6,384 bases of DNA from Candidatus Zipacnadia bacterium. GTDB lineage: Bacteria > Armatimonadota > Zipacnadia > Zipacnadales > Zipacnadaceae. Positions 1-6,197 of the stretch are shown piece after piece (positions within the stretch are counted from its first letter, which is position 1; each line of letters starts with the position of its first letter). The notes under the pieces are model-generated. The model was not told where the DNA came from. It searched no databases and saw only the letters and a program-made list of their open reading frames with translations. The stretch lies in the NCBI GenBank assembly GCA_029821415.1, contig JALGTJ010000073.1:1-6384 (forward strand). The letters run 5' to 3'. The translations under genes and the position numbers were made by a program.

Positions 1-585
1 CCTGTCGCCAGTGCGGAATACAGTCTCCCCGCGCTTCATCTGTGCCTTGGCCGGTTGGGGCGGATTCAGCCGCTCCTGCAAGGCAGCATTAAGCTCACGG
101 ACACCAATCGGCCCGCGATGCAGCGGCGTAATGACCTGAATATCGTCGGAGGAAAAGCCGAGCTTCGGTAGCTTATCTGCCACCATCTGCACTACACGCC
201 GGCCTGCAACCTCCGGATCTTCCTCCTCTATAAAGACACAATCCTCTCCGTGCCACTGTTTACCGGTCGGCAAATAAGGGCCCTCACCACGGTTGATACG
301 ATGGGCATTCTGCACCAACAGACTGCCGGCCTGCTGACGATGTATGGTGGTCAAATGACAGACGGTTATAGCTCTTGACTCGACCAGGTCGCGCAGCAGG
401 TTGCCCGGCCCGACGCTGGGGAGTTGGTCAGCATCACCAACCAGGACAAGCTGGGTGCCTGGAGCCAGGGCCTGCAGTAGATCGCGCGCCAATAGCACAT
501 CCAGCATACTGGCCTCATCAATCACCAGGGTATCAACCGGCAAGGGATTGCCCGGTCCATAGCGGAAGCGATGTTGGTACGGATC
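1..585 (-). CDS. recD2: RecD2-type helicase, C-terminal continuation in a shifted frame, 3' end outside window
   Basis: Reading the minus strand from 585 to 1 gives 195 codons without a stop, in a frame different from the upstream part. It carries the remaining SF1B helicase motifs in the correct order: Walker B/motif II VIDEASMLD (about 499-525), motif III LVGDADQLPSVGPGN (about 400-447), a motif IV-like LTTIHRQQ, the RecD2-typical VQNAHRINRGE, then VITPLHRGPIGVRELN and FRTGDR near the window edge, just before where family members continue into the SH3-like insert and motif V/VI. It has no start of its own; it is the continuation of the 584-1780 gene. Between GRAAK and DPYQHRF a homologue normally carries about 18 residues (RLxExTG...AKTIHRLLE), which are absent here. 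The gene is therefore a deletion-frameshift form or a sequence error, not two genes. Confidence 0.88.
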
Positions 586-587
586 AT
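583..587 (-). other. recD2: Deletion-type frame break in recD2
   Basis: On the minus strand the codon for the last Lys of GRAAK (587-589) runs straight into TGATCC. The frame used upstream stops at the TGA (584-586), while the frame used downstream begins with GAT (583-585, the Asp of DPYQHRF). By comparison with the remembered RecD2 family pattern, about 18 codons plus two bases (roughly 56 nt) are missing. They would encode the end of motif Ia and motif Ib (TxHRLL). No single-base correction restores the protein, because conserved residues themselves are absent. The exact length is an estimate. Confidence 0.75.
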
Positions 588-1780
588 TTCGCAGCCCTAC
601 CCGTGGGGGAGGCGAGTGCTACCCTTCGCCCCAGGCTGCCACAGATCTCAGCAAAGGTCCTAATTATGGTGGTCTTGCCCGTGCCCGGACCGCCGGTAAT
701 AACGCTCAGGCCCGACTCCAGTGCTTTCCTGAGCGCATTTTGCTGTTCTTCGCTGAGCGGCAGCTCACCCAGCGAGGTTCGGCGCTGCAACCACTGCTCA
801 AGCTGGCCGCGCTCGGGGGCGGCATGCTCAAAGCCGCTTGCGATAGCAGATAGTCTGCGGGCCACGTCACGCTCAGCGGCCAACATCTGGGGAAGGTAGA
901 CTGCGATCTGTTCGCCGCTACCGTCAATCTGCACCTCTTCCTGGGCTTCCAATTCCCCCAGTGATAGCTCCACAAGCTGCTCATCAAGCTCCAGCAACTC
1001 TGCCGCACGCCGCAGTAAATCGCCGCGCGGCAGAAAGAAGTGACCATCATCGCTCGCACCAGCCAACACATGCAACAACGCTGCCTGCCGTCGCTGGGGG
1101 TCGTCAGGCGGGATACCCACACTGCGCGCAATATTGTCAGCCGTGGCAAACCCAATCCCCCGAATCTCGCGGGCCAGCCGATAGGGCTGCTGCTCGATGA
1201 GCTCAACTGCCTGCGGGCCGTAGCGCTTATAGATGCGACTGGCCAACGCTGCCCCGATGCCATGCTGGCGCAGGAATATCATCACCTCATGCATCTCGCG
1301 GTGACGCTGCCACGAGCTGATAAGAGCACTGGCTCGTTGGGGCCCGATGCCGGAGACCTCCTGGAGGCGCTCAGGAGCCTCGTCAAGAATAGTAAGGGTC
1401 CGGTCGCCGAACTTCGCCACCAGTGCCTCAGCCAACTTGGGGCCTACCCCCTCCACCAGTGGACCACTCAGATAGCGCTTGATGCCCTCAGCAGTAGTGG
1501 GACGTAGCAGCTCATAAGCAGTGAAACGAAACTGCCGGCCATAGCGCTGATGAGTCTGCCAGGTGCCGGTCAGCCGCACTGTCTCGCCGCTGGTGGGCGA
1601 TAGCATCACACCGACGGCAGTCGCCTCGCCGCCCTCGGCTATCTCGACGCTCAACACTGTCCAGCCGGTTTGATCATTGTGGAAGACAACCCGGTTGATA
1701 GTGCCAGTAACCGACAACTCCGTCGGCGCGCGATTGGTTCTCTGGTTGGATTCGGGCCACAGAGGAGTCTGTTGCATCAA
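584..1780 (-). CDS. recD2: RecD2-type ATP-dependent helicase, N-terminal part (reading frame broken)
   Basis: This encodes the first 398 residues of a RecD2 (RecD-like, SF1B) 5'-3' DNA helicase, a cytoplasmic DNA-repair enzyme that works without RecBC. Visible in order: an N-terminal OB-like domain (about residues 22-90, with a VVFHNDQTGWTV segment typical of RecD2), helix-hairpin-helix repeats (about 100-155, GVGPKLAEAL and GIGPQRASAL; another near 205-225, IRGIGFATADNIARS), a linker, and the Walker A motif GGPGTGKTT (363-371). It then reaches the motif Ia start (ASPTGRAAK, 390-398) and hits TGA at 584-586. RecD2 proteins are normally 700 or more residues, so this is about half the protein; the rest continues in another frame from 585 down to 1. 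Start: TTG at 1780 lies 8 nt after a GGGAG Shine-Dalgarno; the adjacent ATG at 1777 is equally possible. It follows the UroD-like gene by 41 nt with no terminator between, so the two are probably co-transcribed. The family call is very secure; functionality as written is doubtful. Confidence 0.92.
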   Translation of the reverse strand: MMQQTPLWPESNQRTNRAPTELSVTGTINRVVFHNDQTGWTVLSVEIAEGGEATAVGVMLSPTSGETVRLTGTWQTHQRYGRQFRFTAYELLRPTTAEGIKRYLSGPLVEGVGPKLAEALVAKFGDRTLTILDEAPERLQEVSGIGPQRASALISSWQRHREMHEVMIFLRQHGIGAALASRIYKRYGPQAVELIEQQPYRLAREIRGIGFATADNIARSVGIPPDDPQRRQAALLHVLAGASDDGHFFLPRGDLLRRAAELLELDEQLVELSLGELEAQEEVQIDGSGEQIAVYLPQMLAAERDVARRLSAIASGFEHAAPERGQLEQWLQRRTSLGELPLSEEQQNALRKALESGLSVITGGPGTGKTTIIRTFAEICGSLGRRVALASPTGRAAK

Positions 1781-1788
1781 CCGATCTG

Positions 1789-1795
1789 CTCCCTC
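1789..1795 (-). promoter_or_regulatory. Shine-Dalgarno of recD2
   Basis: The minus strand reads GAGGGAG here. The GGGAG core ends 8 nt before the TTG at 1780 and 11 nt before the ATG at 1777. The spacing slightly favours TTG as the start codon, although both give the same protein except for one residue. Confidence 0.55.
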
Positions 1796-1821
1796 TCACT
1801 TACCACACAGACCCGTAGCAA

Positions 1822-2868
1822 CTAACCGGTACCTGCGTAGCGCCTGCCTTCGTCAAGCATAACCAGGTAGTTCTCAACCGGGATGTACTCGGTTACCCAG
1901 TTACCGGCGCCCAGGAAATACCCACCGCCGGGCATACACCCATCTAATATTTCCCGGGTCTTGGCGCGGATCTGTTCCTCGCTACGCCGCGCCAGCAAAT
2001 CCACATCTACCCCGCCCAACAGCGTCAACCGGTCTCCGTAGCGGCGCTTGACCTCCGTGACCGGCATAATGTTGTCCTCAAAGGAATGCTTGGCGTCAAT
2101 CTGGACGTAGTCAATGTAATCATCAATCAGTTCATACATATTGCCGCAGGAATGCAGAAATACGAATTTGCCATGGCTGTGGGCAATTTCAGCCAATTTC
2201 TTGTGCCAGGGGATAATCAATCTGCGGATATCTGCGGGCGACAACATAGTTCCGGTTTTGTAGCCCAGGTCGTCGCTAACATACAGCGCCCCAAAACAGT
2301 CAAAATCACACAGCGACCGGGCAATCGCACAATCAAAGCTACCCACCTTCTCGAACACTGCATCAACCAGGTCGGGCTCTTCGTAGAGCTTATAACAAAA
2401 CGTCTCAAACCCAAACAGCGCCCGCACTACTTCCCAGACGTCCAAGACATGAGTGACTCGCATATTCGGCGGCAGGATCTTCTCGTAGTATTCCAACACC
2501 GATAAATCAGCATCCTCTGGCTTGATCCAGTCAAAGGCCTCGAATTCCTCCCATGAGGTAATGGGGCCGCGCGCGGGTTCTTCCCACTGCCCCAGAGCCG
2601 AGTGCGCTTGCAGGCGCGCACCCTCCGGGAAGACCCGGAAGATCTCGTGACCCAGATAGCGGTGAATCGCCAGCGCTCTATCCCACTCGTAATGGGGGCC
2701 CGACTGATCCAAATGCTCAGTGATACCCAGGCGGGCATCCAGCCCCTCCTGAACATTCTCGGCAATGCCATGCTCGAAATAGTAGACCCGTTCAGGAGTG
2801 CCCTGCCGGCGCAGGTTGCGTACCATTCCTTCCCAGTTGGGTTCAACCGGAGATAAAGTATCCGTCAT
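1822..2868 (-). CDS. Uroporphyrinogen decarboxylase (UroD/MtaA)-superfamily protein
   Basis: This is a 348-residue cytoplasmic protein with the TIM-barrel UroD/MtaA signature, complete at both ends. Seen: SDDLGYKTGT (198-207), the catalytic-pocket stretch LHSCGN (238-243) with HxC at His239 and Cys241, IDAKHSFED (257-265), LLGGVDVD (283-290), a later Cys311 in GCMPGGG, and a C-terminal GNW...YIPVENYL. In methylcobamide:CoM methyltransferases (MtaA/MtbA/CmuA type) an HxC plus a distant Cys bind zinc, so His239/Cys241/Cys311 suggest a zinc-dependent methyl-transfer enzyme rather than haem-pathway HemE; that is inference. The N-terminal substrate loop of true HemE is not apparent. No corrinoid protein or other methyltransferase subunit lies in the window, so the substrate is unknown. 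The start ATG at 2868 is fixed by a strong GGAGGT 7 nt upstream. It has its own promoter at 3013-3041 and is followed by recD2 after 41 nt. Confidence 0.9.
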   Translation of the reverse strand: MTDTLSPVEPNWEGMVRNLRRQGTPERVYYFEHGIAENVQEGLDARLGITEHLDQSGPHYEWDRALAIHRYLGHEIFRVFPEGARLQAHSALGQWEEPARGPITSWEEFEAFDWIKPEDADLSVLEYYEKILPPNMRVTHVLDVWEVVRALFGFETFCYKLYEEPDLVDAVFEKVGSFDCAIARSLCDFDCFGALYVSDDLGYKTGTMLSPADIRRLIIPWHKKLAEIAHSHGKFVFLHSCGNMYELIDDYIDYVQIDAKHSFEDNIMPVTEVKRRYGDRLTLLGGVDVDLLARRSEEQIRAKTREILDGCMPGGGYFLGAGNWVTEYIPVENYLVMLDEGRRYAGTG

Positions 2869-2875
2869 CTGCTAC

Positions 2876-2881
2876 ACCTCC
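2876..2881 (-). promoter_or_regulatory. Strong Shine-Dalgarno of the UroD-like gene
   Basis: The minus strand reads GGAGGT, a full match to the anti-Shine-Dalgarno core, 7 nt before the ATG at 2868. It decides the start of the 348-residue protein and indicates efficient translation. Confidence 0.8.
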
Positions 2882-2922
2882 ATCTATTTCTCAAAACCTT
2901 CCCCACACAAAACCCGACGGCG

Positions 2923-2959
2923 AAAAAGCCAAAAGGCTGGCAGTCTGCCCCGCGCCAGC
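2923..2959 (-). other. Possible alternative hairpins in the leader of the UroD-like gene
   Basis: In the transcript, GCTGGC (2954-2959) can pair with GCCAGC (2936-2941), a perfect 6-bp stem with a 12-nt loop. The last part of the second arm is shared with a smaller hairpin, AGCC-TTTT-GGCT (2927-2938), which is followed directly by four further T residues (2923-2926). The two structures exclude each other, as in an attenuator. The 4-bp stem is too short to be a convincing terminator on its own, so this is a weak candidate. Confidence 0.25.
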
Positions 2960-3012
2960 GTCCTACACTCCATCTCGCCCAGAAGGTCATGCTTGTGCCG
3001 CTCTAAAGTAGT

Positions 3013-3041
3013 AGTATAGCTTAACGTCTCACCCTCGGCAA
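3013..3041 (-). promoter_or_regulatory. Sigma70-type promoter for the UroD-like gene (and probably recD2)
   Basis: On the minus strand TTGCCG (3036-3041, 4 of 6 consensus matches) is followed after exactly 17 nt by TATACT (3013-3018, 5 of 6). Transcription would start near 3005 and give a leader of about 137 nt before the ATG at 2868. The position downstream of the membrane-protein stop means the UroD-like gene need not depend on read-through. Inferred from sequence only. Confidence 0.6.
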
Positions 3042-3177
3042 TATCCCTCTAACAGCCCTACCTAAGACCATCCGCGCACGACACTCAATAACGTGCTCAG
3101 GTGGATTTAGTGATGATGCCCACCGCCCCTCGCCTTATGCAGGCCAATTCAGATCGTTGGCTGCCGAGATGCCCGAC

Positions 3178-5166
3178 CTATCCCGGCAGAAGCATATAGC
3201 CCTTTCCCATAGCAAAGCCAACTATTATCCAGATGGCGCCAGCTATGGCATCGCCGACAATCAGACCCAGAAAGAAGGGCCGCAACTGCCGGTAGGTCTT
3301 ATACCCACCCCAGCGCATAATTGCCGCCTTCGTCAGCCATCCGATAAATATGGCAAACCAGATACAATTGATCGGGTAGCCCGAGGCAATAATGAAGCCG
3401 ATCGGATGTAGCGCAAACCAAGTCGAGCGGGCTCGCAGCCACATCACGGAAAGGATCAGCGCTGCCCCGCCAGCAAAGTAGCTCAGATGGCTAACCTGTG
3501 GCTTAATTGGATTCGCCAACAGTGCCGCTGCCCACTTAAAGTGCAGCCGGGGGGCAATCAAATATGTCCACGTGTTGGGCAGAGCTACTCCGCCGCCGTG
3601 GGTATAGGGCAGCCAAATGGCCACAATCAGCGCCACCAAGAAAGCCAAAATGATGGCCCCTGCACAGGCCCGCAGCAATGAACCACGATGAAGATCCACC
3701 GGATCGCTAATTTTAAGCCCATTCAGCAAAGAGGGCAGCAGGTATTCACGCAGGTCCATCCGGAAGACGCCTTCATTCCACATGTTCACCAGCAAGCCGC
3801 GCAGCGGCCAGGTGCGACTACCTGCCAGGATAGCTGCAATCTCCGTGGTAGAAAATGTTGGCTGCAGAAAAATCAACCCGCCCTGACAAACCATCCAGGC
3901 CAGAGTGATAAAGACAGCAATGCCCACGCCCACATTGATAAGTGCCAGCGGCAGGCTCCCTCCAAAGTAGTACAGCCAACCGACCATCACAGTTATAGCT
4001 CCTACAATCAGCCACGCACAGGCACGGTAACTTATGGGCTCGTCACTATCCTCTATGGCGGGGTCACCGAGCAGGCCCTTGCGGAAAACCCGGGAAAAAT
4101 GAGTTCTGCCCAGCCATATAAACCATATCGCCAGCGCTATGGTGGCCCCAGACTCTTGCAGCGAGGCCCACATGTAGTTGCCGTAGCCAGCCCCCGGGCC
4201 GCCCATCGGAGACCCCAGCCAGCCCAATATCACCGCCTGCAGCTTCAGCAGCAGGTGGAAGAACCATAGGCTAAAGCCCACCTCGGAGCTCAGCAGGTAA
4301 GCAAAGCCCGTCATCAGTGGGTAGAGATTCAGCGATATTCCGCGACTGTACGACCAGGGCAACTCCTCAAACACAACGCTCCAGCTAGTGCGGATCCGGG
4401 GAATGCTCGGATAGAATTGGTGCAAGCCGCGTAAGCTGTGCACAACTATTAATATGCCGACAGCCACCCACACCTGCTTATTGCGCAAGAACTTATTCAC
4501 CAACTGGCCACCGTCCGGACGGCGGGCCACCTCAATCGGCACTTGCACCAGCGGGAATATGAATCGCTCCTGCTCCACCCATCGTCGGCGCAGCAGCACC
4601 GATAGACCTATCATCAGAGCAAATAGAGCAAACGCATATATACCCCACACCACCACTGGCCCTACCCATACCCCCCAAGGAATGGAGCCTCCCGCCGGCA
4701 GTCCCTCCCAGAAGCCGGTTGTTGCTTGCTGATCCGCCACCAGCAACACCGGGGAAATCTTGCCCGCGAAGATCTCTTCCCAGTTATTCTCCGCCGACGC
4801 ATAGTAGTTAAAAGCCGCCATATTGGGAACAAAGTAACGCATCAAACCCGAGGAAGGAATGCCTGAGGGAACGGCCACCAACGCCCAGATGGCGATCAAC
4901 TGGGCGGGCGCCAGTGCCAGCCGTGGCGCTACCTTGCGCAGGATGACATTCACCAGCACTGTGGTCACCAGCAGCACTGCGAAGGCGCCAATGGGGAAGT
5001 GATTGCCCGCAATGTAGGTGCCCATCAGCAGAAAATCATTGATAGGAGTGACGGCAACCAGCATGGCACTGGCCACCAAGCCAATCACCAAAGCGGCAAG
5101 AGTGATGCGCTCCCGCCGCTGAGGGGGCTTGCCGAATCCACCTGTCTGGTCAGTAGCTGCTCTCAT
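3178..5166 (-). CDS. Polytopic inner-membrane protein, DUF6785/DUF6784-like, function unknown
   Basis: This is a 662-residue integral membrane protein with about 12-15 hydrophobic segments (for example around residues 20-40, 56-77, 162-192, 297-316, 381-431, 498-519, 561-576, 598-617 and 631-653), complete to a TAG at 3178-3180. I recognise the pattern as the DUF6785/DUF6784 type from the central YPLMTGFAYLLSSEVGFSLWF, the YGNYMWASLQESGA segment, and the C-terminal block ALHPIGF...GYPIN...GWLTKAAIMRWGGYKTYRQLRPFFLGLIVGDA. The family has no assigned biochemical role known to me; transport (it loosely resembles oligopeptide transporters) is only a guess. The open frame extends upstream to 5460, but that part is not membrane-like and overlaps the purA leader, so I chose the ATG at 5166. 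The GGAG there lies only 2 nt before the ATG, unusually close, so the start is the weakest part. It is divergent from purA. No convincing promoter was found for it. Confidence 0.87.
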   Translation of the reverse strand: MRAATDQTGGFGKPPQRRERITLAALVIGLVASAMLVAVTPINDFLLMGTYIAGNHFPIGAFAVLLVTTVLVNVILRKVAPRLALAPAQLIAIWALVAVPSGIPSSGLMRYFVPNMAAFNYYASAENNWEEIFAGKISPVLLVADQQATTGFWEGLPAGGSIPWGVWVGPVVVWGIYAFALFALMIGLSVLLRRRWVEQERFIFPLVQVPIEVARRPDGGQLVNKFLRNKQVWVAVGILIVVHSLRGLHQFYPSIPRIRTSWSVVFEELPWSYSRGISLNLYPLMTGFAYLLSSEVGFSLWFFHLLLKLQAVILGWLGSPMGGPGAGYGNYMWASLQESGATIALAIWFIWLGRTHFSRVFRKGLLGDPAIEDSDEPISYRACAWLIVGAITVMVGWLYYFGGSLPLALINVGVGIAVFITLAWMVCQGGLIFLQPTFSTTEIAAILAGSRTWPLRGLLVNMWNEGVFRMDLREYLLPSLLNGLKISDPVDLHRGSLLRACAGAIILAFLVALIVAIWLPYTHGGGVALPNTWTYLIAPRLHFKWAAALLANPIKPQVSHLSYFAGGAALILSVMWLRARSTWFALHPIGFIIASGYPINCIWFAIFIGWLTKAAIMRWGGYKTYRQLRPFFLGLIVGDAIAGAIWIIVGFAMGKGYMLLPG

Positions 5167-5341
5167 AGCTCCACAGGACAACACACGACGACGGAGCCAT
5201 AGTATGCGTCGAAGGTCTCCGTTGGGTTTACCTGCGGCTTTTCCCGCTGGCACTGGAATATCCTCCCCCAGCCCGCCGTATTCGGGGCTTGTCGAGCACC
5301 CAGGTTTGAAACTTAGTGCTGTGCCGCCACAAAGCACAAAG

Positions 5342-5370
5342 TTGACACCGGCAAGGGGATATGATAGAGT
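5342..5370 (+). promoter_or_regulatory. purA: Sigma70-type promoter for purA
   Basis: A perfect -35 hexamer TTGACA (5342-5347) is followed after exactly 17 nt by TAGAGT (5365-5370, 4 of 6 matches to TATAAT). The bases TGA directly before it form an extended -10 element. Transcription would begin near 5377, leaving a leader of about 86 nt. TATGAT (5360-5365) looks more like a -10 but would give only a 12-nt spacer. Inferred from sequence. Confidence 0.65.
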
Positions 5371-5406
5371 AATTGGCGGGAACAGTAGGTTCGTCTGCCC
5401 ACCTAA

Positions 5407-5438
5407 GGTCCATCGGGGCGACCCCTGGACCATTTTTT
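5407..5438 (+). terminator. Intrinsic-terminator hairpin inside the purA leader (candidate attenuator)
   Basis: GGTCCA (5407-5412) pairs perfectly with TGGACC (5426-5431). Inside, GGGG (5415-5418) pairs with CCCC (5422-5425) around a CGA loop, with a 2-nt bulge (TC). The stem is followed by A and six T residues (5433-5438). This is a standard Rho-independent terminator on the plus strand; the minus strand has no U-run on the other side. It lies about 30 nt after the predicted transcription start and 8 nt before the purA Shine-Dalgarno, so it would stop purA transcripts early unless relieved. Confidence 0.75.
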
Positions 5439-5445
5439 GTGAGTC

Positions 5446-5451
5446 AGGAGG
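5446..5451 (+). promoter_or_regulatory. purA: Shine-Dalgarno of purA
   Basis: AGGAGG, a perfect core match, lies 11 nt before the ATG at 5463. The spacing is slightly long, but no ATG, GTG or TTG lies nearer. It supports the start at 5463 rather than the in-frame upstream ATG at 5373, which would fall inside the untranslated leader. Confidence 0.75.
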
Positions 5452-5462
5452 CAGCAGCAACT

Positions 5463-6197
5463 ATGTCTGTCACTGTCGTTGTCGGCGGGCAATGGGGTGA
5501 TGAGGGCAAGGGTAAGATCACCGATATTCTCGCCGCAGATGCCGACCTGGTCGTCCGCTACCAGGGCGGGAGTAACGCCGGGCATACCGTGGTAGCCCAA
5601 GCTGAGGAGTTTAAGCTTCACCTCATCCCCTCGGGTATTCTACGCGAGGACTGTATCTGCCTGATGGGCGGCGGCACGGTGATCGACCCTTTGGTACTGG
5701 CTGAAGAGATTGAAAACCTGCAGGCCCGTGGTCACTCCTGCGAAAACCTGCGGGTCAGTTACACCGCCCACGTGGTTATGCCCTACCACAAGCATATCGA
5801 GAAGCTGGCCGAGCAGGCCCGTGGGCGCGACAGCATCGGCACGACGCTGCGCGGCATCGGTCCCGCTTATACCGACAAGACTCAACGTATGCCCCGTCCG
5901 GTACGATTTCGCGACCTGGCTGATGCCGACCAGTTACGCAAGCTCATCACGGACCAGTTAGCTGACAAGAATATCATCATCCAGCACAAGTACGGCCAGC
6001 CGCCGCTAAGCACGGAGCAGGTATTCGAGGAAATCTGGCCAGCCGCCCAGAAAGTGAGCAACTATGCAATTGATGGTCAGCGTCTGGTCCAGGATGCTCT
6101 GCGCAGCCAACAGCGAATTGTCCTGGAGGGCGCCCAGGGCACTTTCCTGGACCTGGATCGCCTGCCTGGGTACAGGATTGGGCCCAACGGCAATTGA
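5463..6197 (+). CDS. purA: Adenylosuccinate synthetase, N-terminal part (reading frame broken)
   Basis: PurA catalyses the GTP-dependent joining of IMP and aspartate to adenylosuccinate, the first committed step of AMP synthesis, in the cytoplasm. Seen: the P-loop-like GGQWGDEGKGK with catalytic Asp13, GGSNAGHT with catalytic His41, the IMP-binding GTTLRGIGPAY region (here Leu where Gly or another residue is usual), and EGAQGTFLDLD ending at Asp232. These 232 residues align without gaps with the family in my reading. After codon 6156-6158 the frame yields 12 unrelated residues and a TGA at 6195-6197, while homology resumes in another frame from 6160. Full-length PurA is about 430 residues. 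The ATG at 5463 is supported by AGGAGG and by the family N-terminus (MSVTVVVGGQWG). It is preceded by a promoter and a terminator-like attenuator. The family call is certain; activity as written is not possible. Confidence 0.94.
   Translation: MSVTVVVGGQWGDEGKGKITDILAADADLVVRYQGGSNAGHTVVAQAEEFKLHLIPSGILREDCICLMGGGTVIDPLVLAEEIENLQARGHSCENLRVSYTAHVVMPYHKHIEKLAEQARGRDSIGTTLRGIGPAYTDKTQRMPRPVRFRDLADADQLRKLITDQLADKNIIIQHKYGQPPLSTEQVFEEIWPAAQKVSNYAIDGQRLVQDALRSQQRIVLEGAQGTFLDLDRLPGYRIGPNGN
6156..6162 (+). other. purA: Deletion-type frame break in purA
   Basis: GAT (6156-6158, last Asp of LDLD) is followed by a single C (6159) and then GCC TGC (the Ala-Cys of ACLGTGLGP) in the new frame. Compared with the conserved family spacing, about 16 codons are replaced by one base, a loss of roughly 47 nt. 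The length is an estimate from remembered family sequence. A one-base indel cannot explain it because the HGTYP and TSS/TAGG residues are absent in all frames. Confidence 0.8.

Larger units (their letters stand above)
2869..3177. other. Intergenic region between the membrane-protein gene and the UroD-like gene
   Basis: No credible gene lies in these 309 nt; the short open frames are shadows or lack ribosome binding sites. It holds the minus-strand promoter (3013-3041), a leader of about 137 nt with a 6-bp hairpin (2936-2959) and a small AGCC/GGCT hairpin next to a U-run (2923-2938), and the Shine-Dalgarno of the UroD-like gene. No convincing intrinsic terminator is seen directly after the membrane-protein stop at 3178. 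A GCACG/CGTGC hairpin (3076-3096) lacks a U-run. Confidence 0.6.
5167..5462. other. Divergent regulatory region between the membrane-protein gene and purA
   Basis: These 296 nt contain no supported gene. The right half carries the plus-strand promoter (5342-5370), a leader with an intrinsic-terminator hairpin (5407-5438) and the purA ribosome binding site. The left half would be the leader of the membrane-protein gene. It includes an imperfect hairpin GTGCTGTG...CAC-AA-AGCAC (5316-5337, 8 bp with a 2-nt bulge) just upstream of the purA -35, a possible regulator site or leader structure for either direction. Confidence 0.6.

Noticed and set aside
583..587. Programmed ribosomal frameshift or translational bypass in recD2 (and likewise in purA at 6156-6162)
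   Set aside because: Such mechanisms skip or re-read bases that are present. Here conserved coding sequence is missing, so recoding could not restore the proteins.
375..899. 174-codon plus-strand open frame, and other long plus-strand frames at 1040-1507, 2086-2505 and 3688-4269
   Set aside because: All lie opposite well-recognised minus-strand genes and show composition typical of antisense shadows, with no recognisable domains.
3076..3096. GCACG/CGTGC hairpin as terminator of the membrane-protein gene
   Set aside because: The stem has only 5 bp with an 11-nt loop and no T-run follows on the minus strand.
5360..5365. TATGAT as the -10 element of purA
   Set aside because: It leaves only 12 nt after TTGACA. 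TAGAGT at 5365-5370 gives the ideal 17-nt spacing with an extended -10.
5167..5460. N-terminal 98-residue extension of the membrane protein up to 5460
   Set aside because: The sequence is not membrane-like or family-like, and it overlaps the purA promoter, terminator hairpin and ribosome binding site on the other strand. It is a chance open frame.
5377..5462. Purine riboswitch in the purA leader
   Set aside because: The leader is too short and lacks the conserved three-way-junction and loop sequences of purine riboswitches.
583..6162. Both deletion joins contain GATC, suggesting loss of a Sau3AI/MboI fragment
   Set aside because: A GATC at the far end of the lost purA block would need Ile where the family has Gly, so excision between two GATC sites does not fit. 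The shared four bases are probably coincidence.
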